From Aureococcus anophagefferens (taxonomy: Eukaryota; Sar; Pelagophyceae; Pelagomonadales; Pelagomonadaceae), in contig NW_008705576.1 of NCBI RefSeq assembly GCF_000186865.1, positions 96,524 through 160,523 on the forward strand: a stretch of 64,000 nt of DNA. The letters are read 5' to 3'. The number at the start of each line of letters is the position of its first letter. Within the stretch, counting starts at the first letter, position 1. This document shows, one piece after another, positions 8,698 through 17,597 of the stretch. The notes beneath the pieces were generated by a model that saw only the letters and a list, made by a program, of their open reading frames with translations, was not told the origin of the DNA and ran no database searches. Made by a program: the position numbers and the translations under genes.

Positions 8698-9868
8698 TCA
8701 CGCCGCCCCGACGATGGCGCGGTCCTCGGGCGAGAGCGCGGCCTTGGTCGAGACGTCGTCCTCGGCGGGCGGCGGCGCGTCGTCGCCGCGGTCCTCGGGC
8801 GGGAGCGTCGACGGGTGGCGCTCGTCGCCCGCGCGCGGTGGCTTGCGCGGCGACGCGGCGACGGCCGGCGGCGCCGGCGCGGCGGCCGCGGCCGCGAGCG
8901 CCGGGTTCAGGCTCACGCCCTCGAGGAGCGCCGCGAGCGTGCCGTGGTTCTTGCCCCGCGCGAGGTAGGCGGCCGTCGCCCCGTGGTTGTCCGCGTGCGC
9001 CGGGTCCGCGCCCGCCGCGAGCAGGAGCCGGCACAAATCGTCGCGGCCGGCGTAGGCCGCGGCCATGAGCGCGGTCTCGCCGCCCGCGGCCGCGCGGACG
9101 TGCGCGGCGTCCGCGCCGTTCGCTAGGAGCGCCTCGAGGGGCGCGAAGTCCTTGGACTTGAACGCGTCCCAGATCGCGCGGTCCATGCGCTTCTCGAGCA
9201 CGCGCTTCTGCTCCGCCGCGTGCGCCTCGGGCTCGACGGCCGCGGGCGCGCGGCGGCGCCGGCGGCGCCGTCGCCGGCGCCGGCGCCGGGCGCCGCGTCC
9301 GGCGCGTCGGCGAAGCGCGCGGACTTGCGCGACGACGACGACGCCTTCTTCAGCGCCGACCGCGGCGGCGGGCCCCGGGGCGTGAGCGGCGCGAGCGGCG
9401 CGGCGGATTCGCCGTCGTCGAACGTCGCCAGGGGCCGCGGCGCGGGCTCGGCCTTGACGCGCTTCGCGGGCGGCTCGTCGCTCGTCAGGTCCACGACGTC
9501 GCGCGGCGCGCGCGCCTCCTCCGCGCTCCGCTCCCCCGTGACGACGACGTCGTCGTCGTCGTCGCGCTCCGCGGGCTCGCGCGGCGGCGGTTCCTCGGCG
9601 CGCGGCGCGGCCTCGGCGCGCGGCCGCTTCTCGCGCCTGCGACGGTACGATGGAGACGCGCGTTTCGGATGCGCCTGGACGCGGGCCGCGCGCGGCGTCG
9701 CGAGCTGCCGGTCCACGGACGCGAGCCACGCGCCGAGCCTCGCCTGCGAGCGCGGAAACGCCTCGACGTTGCTTTCAGAGATTTCGATGCGGCGTGGCGC
9801 GAGGGCCCATGGAGATTTGGCGTGGCGCGAGGGCCCATGGAGATTTGGCGTGGCGCGACGGCCCATGA
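8698..9868 (-). CDS. Ankyrin-repeat protein with SUMO-interaction-like motif
   Basis: The C-terminal half (from about 9240 to the stop at 8698) encodes at least two ankyrin repeats, with GGETALMAAAYAGRDDLC and LLLAAGADPAHADNHGATAA, then a Pro/Ala-rich tail. The N-terminal half is basic and acidic by turns and contains DVVDLTSDEPPAKRVKAEP; VVDLTSD matches a SUMO-interacting motif and PPAKRVK a nuclear localisation signal. The two halves lie in different frames; one missing nucleotide in the GC repeat around 9250-9300 would join them. The 5' end is not settled: minus-strand ATGs occur in the 28-bp tandem repeat at 9791-9874, and the gene might instead continue the 12012 gene through a further intron. 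Confidence 0.55.
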
Positions 9869-9874
9869 AGACTT
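9791..9874. repeat. 28-bp tandem repeat, three copies
   Basis: Unit GGCGTGGCGCGAGGGCCCAT followed by GGAGATTT. Copies at 9791-9818, 9819-9846 and 9847-9874; the first two are identical and the third has a few changes. Each copy contains CCATG or CCATGG, so each gives a minus-strand ATG in a different frame. It lies at the probable 5' end of the ankyrin gene. Confidence 0.9.
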
Positions 9875-10589
9875 GTGTGGCTTTTGTGCGGTGCGACAGC
9901 CCGAGGGACGTCGTGCACTCGTGATTCCGCGATGCCGCGACGTAACGCGACGGCCGCGGAAACGGCGCGGCGACGGCCCTCGTCTTTTTTGTGTCGGCAA
10001 GCGAAGGCAGGTTCGATGAAGCGAGCGCCGGAAGGAAGGAACGGCGGCGGCTCGCCGCCGCCGGGGAAACGGACGTTTCCGCGGCGACGGAGCGCGCGCC
10101 GCGTCTTTTTCCGCGGGCTGTGTTCGCTGTTTCGTCGGCAAGAGAGAGAGAAGCCGCGTCGTCCAAGCCGCGGAAGCAGGCCAGGGCGGAAGCAGCGGCG
10201 CCGCCTCGTCGCTGTCGCCGCGAAAGCCGGCGTCCTGCCGCCCGCGAGTCCATCTGGATGGTCCGACGACGACCCGATCCGCGACGAGGGCCTCGGAGAC
10301 GCGCCTGCCCCCCGTGCCCAGCCGTCGCCGCGACGACCCGGGTCTCCAGGGGAGCTCCGGGCCGCCTGGGTGCGGACCCCTGACCGGTCCCCGAAGAGCC
10401 GCCGCGGCGCTCCCCGCCATCGCGGCCTCCTCGGCCTCCGCCGACGCCGCGCGCGCGCGCCGCCGCCCTCGCAACCGCCGCCCTCGCAACCGCCGACCAC
10501 CGACGACCACCGACCGCGGAGCGCGACGCGCGCCGACCGACGAAAAACGAGCGAACGGACGGACGCGGGCGCGGCACCTTCTGCTTCGA
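9875..10589. other. Stretch with no assignable gene
   Basis: About 715 bp between the ankyrin gene and the third exon of the gene starting at 12012. A minus-strand frame is open across it by base composition, but the peptide is an Arg/Ala/Ser-rich mixture without motifs. It contains short repeats such as two CGCAACCGCCGCCCT units at 10468-10500. It is best read as intergenic or intronic sequence. Confidence 0.5.
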
Positions 10590-12012
10590 CGTCGCGGCGT
10601 CGAGGCGCTTCGCGGCGCGGATGACGCGGCCGAGCACGCGGAGCGCGTCGTCGCGGTCGCCGTCGCCGAGCTTGCCGCGGTCCGCGTCGCCGACGGACTC
10701 CGGGCCCAGCGCTTGGACCTGTGTGGAAATCAACCACTGGTTTGGGGGGTCCCCATCAAACTTCAGCACTCTCTATCTCAATCAAATCCAGGTCGATTCG
10801 GCTGATTTTTGGACGGATCGATTGCTCTCGTCGAGCTCTCGAAGCACAGCGAAAGAGTCTGGTCCGAACCGTTCGATTACGCGCCCATTGAAGTCGGGTT
10901 GAAGATTTGAGTTCCACGCGGGCTCGCACCGCGTTGTAGAGCGCCGCGGCCGTCTTCGGGTTCCGGTAGGGGTCCGGCCGCGGCGGCGCGCCGGGCCGGT
11001 CGCCCTCGGGCCGCGCGGCGAGGCGCGCGTCGACCTAGGCGGCGGGGGTTTCGCGGGACAAGAGGGGGTTTCGCGAGGGAGACGCGGCGGTGCGGACGGC
11101 GCGGATCGCCGCGAAGCTGTCGGTCCGCGCGAGGGCCGCGGCGCGCTTGAGGGCGTCGTCCTCGACGTGGCAGGCGGCCTGGAGCAGCCCGTCGGCGCGC
11201 TGAACGGCGCGCTGCCAGAAGGGCGTCGCGCGGAGCGCCGCGGAGCACCGCTGCGTCTGCGGCGGCGGCCGCCGCGGCGCGTCCGCTAGCAGGAGCGTGG
11301 ACCGCAGGTGGCCCAGGAGCTGGCGGTCGACGAGCACGAAGGTGTCCTCGGCCTTGCGCACGCCCGGCGAGGCGTGGAGCTGGAAGAGGGGGCCGCACGC
11401 GTTCAGCACCGAGAAGAGGCCCCCGTGGACGTTGAGGTGGTCCTTGCCGCCGGCGCTGAGCCCGACGAGCGCGCGGCGCGCGCAGCAGGCCTCGTGGGTC
11501 CGGCTCGACGCGCGCGCCTCGCGGCCCGCCTCGACGCCGTCGAAGGCGCTGCCGTGGTCGCTCGGCGTCCGGGGGAGGCTCGCCGTCGCCGCGAGCTCGG
11601 ACAGGACGCCGTTGTGGAGCGCGAGCGGCGGCAGCGGCGGCGCCGGCGGCGCCGCGGGCGCCGCGCGGAAGGCCGCGCGGGGCGGCGCGCGGAAGCCGCC
11701 GCGGGCCGCCGGCGCCGCGGCGAAGCCCCGCGGCGCCGCGGGCGGGACGCCGCCGGGCGGCGCGGACGAGAAGTTCGAGAAGCCGCCGCGCCGCGACGGC
11801 GCGGGCGGCGGCGGCGGGGGCGCGGCGACGGCGGCCGCGACCTGCTCCTGGGCCGACAGGCGCACGGCGTCGGGGCCGTACTTCCTCGCCAGCTGCTCCC
11901 AGAGCACCTCCTCGCGGTCGCCGAAGGACGCGACGATGTTGTCGACGTTGCCGATGTTCTCGGGATTCCAGCGCGCGTAGAAGCGCCGCACGCGCTCGCG
12001 CAGGGAGTCCAT
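10590..12012 (-). CDS. Unknown protein with N-terminal helical module, 3' end unresolved
   Basis: Exons: 12012-11098, 11034-10930 and 10718 to about 10590. The N-terminus MDSLRERVRRFYARWNPENI continues with IVASFGDREEVLWEQLARKY, a short helical pattern I have seen at the start of many protist coiled-coil proteins, followed by a Pro/Ala/Gly-rich linker (residues 70-160) and a conserved-looking 190-residue region with GGLFSVLNACGPLFQLHAS. Removing the 63-bp intron and the introner gives AAIRAVDARLAARPEG and AAALYNAVQALGPESVGD, both in frame. After SKQK the frame stays open without a stop; a donor AAG|GTGCCG is likely there, but the next exon is not identifiable. No function is assigned. Confidence 0.55.
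10719..10929 (+). mobile_element. Introner family B, copy 5 (antisense to its host)
   Basis: A 211-bp intron of the minus-strand gene, while the element itself reads in plus orientation (CTGTGTGGAAATCAACC...). On the gene strand the intron starts GTGCGAGC (duplication) and ends TTTCCACACAG; the next exon starts GTCCAAGC, 6 of 8 matches. Phase 0. The antisense copy still presents AG because the family B inverted repeat is CTG...CAG. Confidence 0.85.
11035..11097 (-). other. 63-bp GT-AG mini-intron
   Basis: On the minus strand it runs from GTCCGC to CCGCCTAG. The last three bases would be an in-frame stop (TAG) if retained. Its removal joins SFAAIRA to VDARLAARPEG in phase 0, and that exon then leads in frame into the introner junction. 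The 3' part is C/T-rich. Confidence 0.6.
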
Positions 12013-12230
12013 CGCTAGATTTACGGGGGGTCGGCCCGCGCCCCGGGGCGGGCGCGCGACGACGACGCGCGCTCCTGGTCTGCGGCCGGGCCTGCAAGCG
12101 AGCGACAGTGAGTAGATGTTGCCTTTCGCCCAAGGATACAAGGCTGCCTCGGCGGGCGCTACTCAACGTGCTGGTGCCGGTCCGCGCTCCTCCGTGGTCG
12201 CGGGACGCGGCCCGGAGCGCCGGTGGCGCC

Positions 12231-14351
12231 ATGGTGGCGATCAAGTCGTCGTCGATGAGCGCGCTCACGGCGCCGCCCGGGTCGAAAAAGAAGCACACCA
12301 AGGGCATGCTCCTGGAACCCATCGAGAATCAGGGCGGCGCGAAGAGCTCGAAGCGGCCCATGTTCACGAAGAAGGACCTCACGGAGGCCGTGCGGCGCCT
12401 GACGCCCGGGGCGGGGACGACGGACCTCACGCACGGCGCGCCCTACAACACGACGTCCGTGGAGGCGTCGACGCGGCGCGGCGGGTCGAGCTCGTCGATG
12501 ACGCCGCTCGCGCTCATGGAGTGGGGCGTCAACTTCAACGCGCGCAAGTTCAACGAGCTGCGCACGTCGGCGGACCGCAAGGCCGCGGCGCTCAAGGCGC
12601 GCCTCGACCAGCTGCGGGCCCTCAAGATGGAGCAGGAGTCGCTCGAGAAGATGCTCTCGCCCGACTCGCCCGACGCGACGAAGATCGACGTGCTGCTCAC
12701 GGCGATCCAGGCCGTCAACGACGAGACGGACCGGCGCCTCCACTACCGGCGCCAGCTCGAGCACATACTCCGACGCCTCCAGAAGAACCAGGTGACCTTC
12801 GACAGCCACCTCTCGAACATGGACGAGGCCAGGACCGCGGCGCTCCGGGAGCACAAGGACATGAAGGCCATGACGCGGACCATCGAGGCGGGCCACACGC
12901 AGGCCGTCCTCGAGCTCGCCGAGGCCCAGCGCCTCGTCGCCGTGGAGAAGGGCGAGCGCCACCGGGCCATGGAGACGCGGAAGACGGAGGCCGAACAGGC
13001 GAGCCGCATGGACGCGTGGCGCAAGAAGCGCGAGATCGCGCGGCGCGAGTTCGCGAGCGAGCTCCGCGGCGACCTGAGCCAGGAGGAGGAGGTGCTGCTC
13101 CAGGCGCGTTTGACGTCCCAGAAGGCGAATTTGGCGACGCTCCGGTCCGACCACGAGAAGCTGCAGCGCGAGGCGAACTCGCTCGAGTCGGCCTTCGTCG
13201 CCGTGCGCCAGGCCACGGGCGTCAACTCGCTCGACGAGGTCGTCGAGAAGTTCCTGGGCCAGCAGGGCAACCGCCGCGCGCTCCTCCAGGAGAAGCGCGA
13301 GGCCGAGGAACGGCTCGCGAACGCGAAGCGCGCCAAGGAGGAGATCGAGAACCGCTTCAGCGAACTCAAGGCCTCGGGCATCGGGTCCACGGAGATGAAC
13401 CGCGAGATCGCCGAGCAGCTCGAGCGCGAGATCGCCGCCGCGCGCGTGGAGCTCAAGGCGTCGAACGCGGGCTGCGAGCGCCTCGAGGGCGTCCTCGTCG
13501 CGCTCCGCCAGGGCGCCGTGGGCCTCTACCAGCGGCTCCGGCCCTTCGGCCACCTCCTCGAGGGCGAGGGCGCCCTGCCGACGGCGGCCATGCTGCCCGG
13601 GGCCGTGCCGCCGTCCGCCGTCGCGTCCGCCGGCGGCGCGGGGCCCGAGGCGCCGACGATCGACTCCATCGACGCGATCCACCTCTCGGAGATCATGCTC
13701 TCGAAGATGGTCGAGATCATCTCGGGCGGCGAGCACGGCGCGGGCACGTCGGGCATCATGAACCTCCACGACTCGTCCGGCCCGACCGCGGACGACTTGG
13801 ACGACGACGAGTCGACGGCCGAGGACTCGCTGCCCCACCCGACGAACAACATCCGCGTGCGGTCCGAGGCCCAGCAGAAGGAGCTCGACCGCAAGATCAA
13901 CGAGAAGTCGGGCTCCTTCTTCATCACCGCGGGCGGCGACGACGACGAGGAGGACCGCGCCGAGGAAGCCAAGGACGACGAGGACGAGGGCGAGGACGGC
14001 GTCGGCCTCGCCGTGGGCCTGAGCGACGCCCAGGTCGCCGAGGCCCTCGACGACATGGTGCCCTCGCGCACCTTCCTCAAGCTCTCGAGCAGCCGCCAGC
14101 ACCAGGAGCAGATCCGCCGCAACGAGCAGGACGCGCGGAAGAAGCGCATGCTCGAGCGCATCGAGATGGCCGAGGGCGCCGAGCGCGCCCAGATGTCGTC
14201 GCGCGCCGCGCGCAAGAAGGCGCAGACGGAGGCGAACAACCGCCTCTCGAAGATGGTCAAGCAGGGGCAGCCGCCGCCGCTCTCCAAGACCAAGGACAGC
14301 GCCATCGAGCGGTCCATGATGTTCCTCAAGCAGGTGCCCGAGCTGCTCTAG
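12231..14351 (+). CDS. Outer dynein arm docking-complex-like coiled coil (ODAD3/CCDC151 type)
   Basis: 706 aa, almost entirely coiled coil from about residue 85 to 430. In this protein family the docking complex anchors outer dynein arms to axonemal doublets. The best family matches are DRRLHYRRQLEHILRRLQKN and, further on, RQATGVNSLDEVVEKFLGQQ, corresponding to the ATGV...EV..KF block shared by CCDC151, CCDC114 and CCDC63. An acidic segment (DDDEEDRAEEAKDDEDEG) and a basic C-terminal helix follow. I chose MVAIKSS at 12231; an in-frame ATG at 12108 would add 41 unconvincing residues. It starts about 220 bp from the divergent 12012 gene. Assignment to ODAD3 rather than its paralogues is inference. 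Confidence 0.65.
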   Translation: MVAIKSSSMSALTAPPGSKKKHTKGMLLEPIENQGGAKSSKRPMFTKKDLTEAVRRLTPGAGTTDLTHGAPYNTTSVEASTRRGGSSSSMTPLALMEWGVNFNARKFNELRTSADRKAAALKARLDQLRALKMEQESLEKMLSPDSPDATKIDVLLTAIQAVNDETDRRLHYRRQLEHILRRLQKNQVTFDSHLSNMDEARTAALREHKDMKAMTRTIEAGHTQAVLELAEAQRLVAVEKGERHRAMETRKTEAEQASRMDAWRKKREIARREFASELRGDLSQEEEVLLQARLTSQKANLATLRSDHEKLQREANSLESAFVAVRQATGVNSLDEVVEKFLGQQGNRRALLQEKREAEERLANAKRAKEEIENRFSELKASGIGSTEMNREIAEQLEREIAAARVELKASNAGCERLEGVLVALRQGAVGLYQRLRPFGHLLEGEGALPTAAMLPGAVPPSAVASAGGAGPEAPTIDSIDAIHLSEIMLSKMVEIISGGEHGAGTSGIMNLHDSSGPTADDLDDDESTAEDSLPHPTNNIRVRSEAQQKELDRKINEKSGSFFITAGGDDDEEDRAEEAKDDEDEGEDGVGLAVGLSDAQVAEALDDMVPSRTFLKLSSSRQHQEQIRRNEQDARKKRMLERIEMAEGAERAQMSSRAARKKAQTEANNRLSKMVKQGQPPPLSKTKDSAIERSMMFLKQVPELL

Positions 14352-14386
14352 GGCGCGCGCACGGGCTAAGGCGCGGGTTCTCTGTC

Positions 14387-15145
14387 TTAACACAGGAACA
14401 TCCCCGCGAGCGCGGCGCCGACGTCGCCGTCGTCGCCGGCGCCGGCGCCGCGCGCCGCCGCGCGCAGCGCGAGCTCCCTGAGCTCGTCGACGAGGGACCG
14501 CGTCGTCCGGTGCGCGCGGCGCACGCAGGTCCCGAAGAGCTCGGGGAAGACCGCGTCCCGGAGGCGCCGCGTCGCGGGCGCGAGGAGCTCGAACTCGAAG
14601 CGCGCGTCGACGGCCGGCGACCGCCGGAGCGCGCGCCGGAGCGCCGCGAGGGTCCGCCGCTCGAGGGCCCGGGGGACCCACATGGCGATCGTGAAGACGA
14701 CGATGCCGTCGCCCACCGACGACGCGAGGAGCCACGCCGTCGACTTGGCGACCTTCGCGAGGAAGACGCGGAGGAGCCGCGCGCAGCGGCCGCGGCGCTC
14801 GCAGCCGACGTCGGCGCGCACGACCTGCACGGCGTGCATGCCGCCGCAGGCGAGGTACGCCGCGCCGTCGGGCGTCCCGGGCGCCTCGCAGCCGAGGCCC
14901 ACGCGGACGACGAGGTCGCGCTCGGCGACGATCGCGGACGTCTGAGGCAGGAGGTGGGCGAGCGCGACGGTTTCGCTGACGGCGCAGGACGCGTCGCTGT
15001 TGAGGGAGTGCCTTTCTTGTAAAAGGAGCTCTTTGCAGCGCGCGCCTTCATCGGTGACGATGCGCTGCCGGAGGTGGATCCGTGGACCAGGGCGGAAGAC
15101 AGCGTTTCGCACCGCCGCGGCCTCGTATGCGATGGTGGGCAGCAT
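14387..15145 (-). CDS. Hypothetical protein
   Basis: 252 aa, starting MLPTIAYEAAAVRNAVF. The sequence looks like a globular domain, with several Cys (residues 38, 54, about 89, 99, 115 and 121) and a hydrophobic centre (STAWLLASSVGDGIVVFTIA, about residues 135-155) that may be a buried strand-helix or a weak membrane segment. The second half is Arg/Leu-rich and helical. I do not recognise a family. It is convergent with the docking-complex-like gene (35 bp apart) and divergent from the deacetylase fusion. Confidence 0.5.
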   Translation of the reverse strand: MLPTIAYEAAAVRNAVFRPGPRIHLRQRIVTDEGARCKELLLQERHSLNSDASCAVSETVALAHLLPQTSAIVAERDLVVRVGLGCEAPGTPDGAAYLACGGMHAVQVVRADVGCERRGRCARLLRVFLAKVAKSTAWLLASSVGDGIVVFTIAMWVPRALERRTLAALRRALRRSPAVDARFEFELLAPATRRLRDAVFPELFGTCVRRAHRTTRSLVDELRELALRAAARGAGAGDDGDVGAALAGMFLC

Positions 15146-15205
15146 GTTTCAGGATGTCGCGAGCGGTCATGGTGGCTTTGCGTTCGGATTAGCGCTGCAT
15201 GCTTG

Positions 15206-15256
15206 CGTCGGGTAGCGCTCGGGCAGCGCGCGGGCAGCGTTCGGATAGCGTCGGGC
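15206..15256. repeat. Degenerate 11-12-bp tandem repeat in a divergent promoter
   Basis: Four imperfect units of TCGGGTAGCGC / TCGGGCAGCGCG in the 261 bp between the starts at 15145 (minus) and 15407 (plus). It may be a simple repeat or a cluster of binding sites; the sequence alone does not decide. Confidence 0.6.
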
Positions 15257-15406
15257 GCCGCGTCGGTCGAGGAACGCGCTCGCAAATTGGGGTAACACTC
15301 CGCGGACCTGCCTCCCCTCCCCGGACGGACGCAGTCGGGCGCGCATCCCCTTCAATAACTAGTCCAACACAAACCTTGCACGGCACTTCCCCCGCAGCGC
15401 ACGAGC

Positions 15407-17575
15407 ATGGGGGGCTGCTTGCGCGGCTGTCTCGCGCTCGCCGCCCTCGTCGCGTCCACGACCGATGTCCGCGTCGCGACCTGGCAGAACGACGCGCGCG
15501 CCGCGATCTCGCTGACCTTCGACGACGGCAAGGTCGCGTCCCTCGGCGCCGGCGGCGACCTGCTCGACGCCCACGGCCTCCCCGGCACGTTCTACGTGTC
15601 GTCGGGCTACCTCGACGGGTCGTCGCCGCACGTCGTCGCCGGCGGCGCGGACCCGGCGGTGGCGCGCGCCCTCGCGCGGCGGCGCCTCGCCGGCGGCCAC
15701 GAGGTCGGCTGCCACGCGGCGACGCACGCGAGGCCGCTCCGCGACGAGACGCTCGCCAACGCCACGATGGAGCTGGCGGCCTGCGACGCGGCCTTTGCGG
15801 CGCTCTTCGGCGACCACCCGCGGGCGGCGGCGACCATGGCCTACCCCTGGGGCGCCGGCGACGGCGACCCGGGCGTCCGCGCGGCCGCGCTCCGGTACCA
15901 CGTCGCCGCGCGGGGCGTCCGCTACCACCTCGCGCCGGCGGCGGGCGTCGACCGCGCGGCCGTGCCCTGCGTCGTCGAGGGCCGCGACACGGGCCTCGAC
16001 GAGATGGCGTCGCGCGTGGACCGGGCCGTCGAGGAGCGCGCCTGGTTGTGCACCTTCAACCACGGCGTCGACCGGCGCGGCGGCGGGCCCTTCGCCGCGG
16101 ACCGGGCCTACTCGGCGCCGGACCGCGGGAACCTGACGCGCCACTACGCGGCGTTGGCGCGGCGGCGCGACGCCGGCGAGGTCTACGTCGCGCCGCTCTG
16201 CGACGTGCTGGCCTACGCCGCGGTGCGCGCGACCGCGTTCGTCGAGCGCGTCGAGGAGACGGCGGACGCGCTTGAGGCGTCGCTCGTCGCGCCGCTCGTC
16301 TGTGCGACGGACGCCGAGCGGCGGCGCTGGCGCGACGTGTCCGTCGACCTCACGGTCGTCGCGGCGCTCGACTGGGCGGACGCCGACGTTTTCGTCGACG
16401 GCCGCAAGGCGGCGGCCACGCGGACGGCGGCGGGCTGGGCCGCGAGCGCGCCCGTGGCGCCCTGCGCCGGCGCGCGGCGCGCGTTCGCCTGGCGCCGGCG
16501 GCCGCCGCCGCCGGCCGCGTCGGCCGAGGCCCTCGCGTCGGACGTGCTCCGGCTCTTGGGCTTCCAAGAACCCGACGAGCTCCGGCGCCTCCGCGACGAG
16601 CTCGTGGCCGCGGGCGCGCCGCTGCCGCTCCACGAGCTCCGCGCGACGCCGCTCTGGCGCGCGGGCGGCCCGCTGCTGCCCGAGCTGCTGCGGGAGGCGC
16701 TTTTTTTAGCAAAAGTCGACCGGTCGAGCGGCGACCTCGGCCGGCGCATCGTGACGACGCGCGGCGCGCCCATCGAGCGCGCGTCCCTCGACGCCTGGGT
16801 CGCCGCGACGGCCCCGAACGTCGACGCGCCCCGGGACTGCGTGGAGTGGGGCAGCGGCCACGCGCGGTACCTCGACCACTTCCGCTGCCGCTCGACGCAC
16901 GTCTTCGAGTACGCGAAGGAGCCCGCCTGCGGTGGAAATATTGGGCTCTTCGGGACCATGCGCTGCGGCGACCTCGAGGACCCGGCGACGGTGCCCGAGG
17001 CGGCCTACGACCTCGTCCTCTGCTTCCACGTCTTCAACATGCTCCCCGGAGCGTCGCCGAAGGTCCCGGCCGCGGCGCTCGCGCGCCTGCTGCGCCGGGG
17101 CGGCTCGCTCCTCTGGGCCGCGCCGTCGGCCGTGCCGTCCTTCACGGCGCTCCCGGACACGCTGCGCTTCACGCTGCGGGGCGCGACGGCGCTCTTCGCG
17201 GACGCGCTGTGCGTCGTCGACGCGGCGCCGTCGTCCGACGCCGCGACGACGCTCGCGGCCCTCGCGGGCTTCAGCGCCGAGGACGTGCCGCGCCGGGGGC
17301 CGCCGGACGCGGGCCTGTCGAGCATGGTCTACCTCTGGGCCGTGAAGCCCGCCGACTCGGGCTTCCGCGGCTGCGACGGCTACGCCGCCGGCGACGCGGC
17401 GGCGCCGGCCCCCGCGGGCGCCCCCGCGCCGCCGGTCACGGCGAGCTGCGCGGACCGGCCCCGCGCGCTCCGGGCGCTGTCGTCGGCGCTCGGCGCCGGC
17501 CTGGACCCGGACGCGGCGGCCGCCGCGCGGCGGCGGCTCGTCGACGATCGGACGTGTAGTAACGCGGCGCCATGA
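15407..17575 (+). CDS. Polysaccharide deacetylase (NodB) - methyltransferase-like fusion, secreted
   Basis: 722 aa with an N-terminal signal peptide (GCLRGCLALAALVASTTDV). Residues about 20-270 form a CE4/NodB deacetylase domain: ISLTFDDGKVAS gives the catalytic Asp and first metal Asp, GGHEVGCHAATHARP the two metal His, and a later AYPWGAGDGDPG block fits motif 3. The middle includes WxxVSVD. Residues about 470-680 look like a class I methyltransferase fold: VEWGSGHARYLDHFRC in place of the SAM-binding glycine loop, then YDLVLCFHVFNMLPGA and LLRRGGSLLWAAPS, matching motifs II-III. The glycine loop is degenerate, so the second domain may not bind SAM. The frame is continuous across both. Confidence 0.75.
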   Translation: MGGCLRGCLALAALVASTTDVRVATWQNDARAAISLTFDDGKVASLGAGGDLLDAHGLPGTFYVSSGYLDGSSPHVVAGGADPAVARALARRRLAGGHEVGCHAATHARPLRDETLANATMELAACDAAFAALFGDHPRAAATMAYPWGAGDGDPGVRAAALRYHVAARGVRYHLAPAAGVDRAAVPCVVEGRDTGLDEMASRVDRAVEERAWLCTFNHGVDRRGGGPFAADRAYSAPDRGNLTRHYAALARRRDAGEVYVAPLCDVLAYAAVRATAFVERVEETADALEASLVAPLVCATDAERRRWRDVSVDLTVVAALDWADADVFVDGRKAAATRTAAGWAASAPVAPCAGARRAFAWRRRPPPPAASAEALASDVLRLLGFQEPDELRRLRDELVAAGAPLPLHELRATPLWRAGGPLLPELLREALFLAKVDRSSGDLGRRIVTTRGAPIERASLDAWVAATAPNVDAPRDCVEWGSGHARYLDHFRCRSTHVFEYAKEPACGGNIGLFGTMRCGDLEDPATVPEAAYDLVLCFHVFNMLPGASPKVPAAALARLLRRGGSLLWAAPSAVPSFTALPDTLRFTLRGATALFADALCVVDAAPSSDAATTLAALAGFSAEDVPRRGPPDAGLSSMVYLWAVKPADSGFRGCDGYAAGDAAAPAPAGAPAPPVTASCADRPRALRALSSALGAGLDPDAAAAARRRLVDDRTCSNAAP

Positions 17576-17597
17576 TCGTACGTCCGATATAGCTCTC

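Noticed and set aside
6632..9034. An 800-codon minus-strand frame across the IMPase and ADAT1 genes
   Set aside because: It overlaps two well-supported genes in other frames and contains no recognisable motif.
8698..12012. Calling one single gene from 12012 to 8698
   Set aside because: The frame is open between the parts, but the intervening 700 bp has no protein-like sequence, so two separate entries are safer.
12116..15022. A 968-codon plus-strand frame and an 858-codon minus-strand frame over the coiled-coil gene
   Set aside because: Both are out-of-frame readings of the docking-complex-like gene, which has coherent heptads in its own frame.
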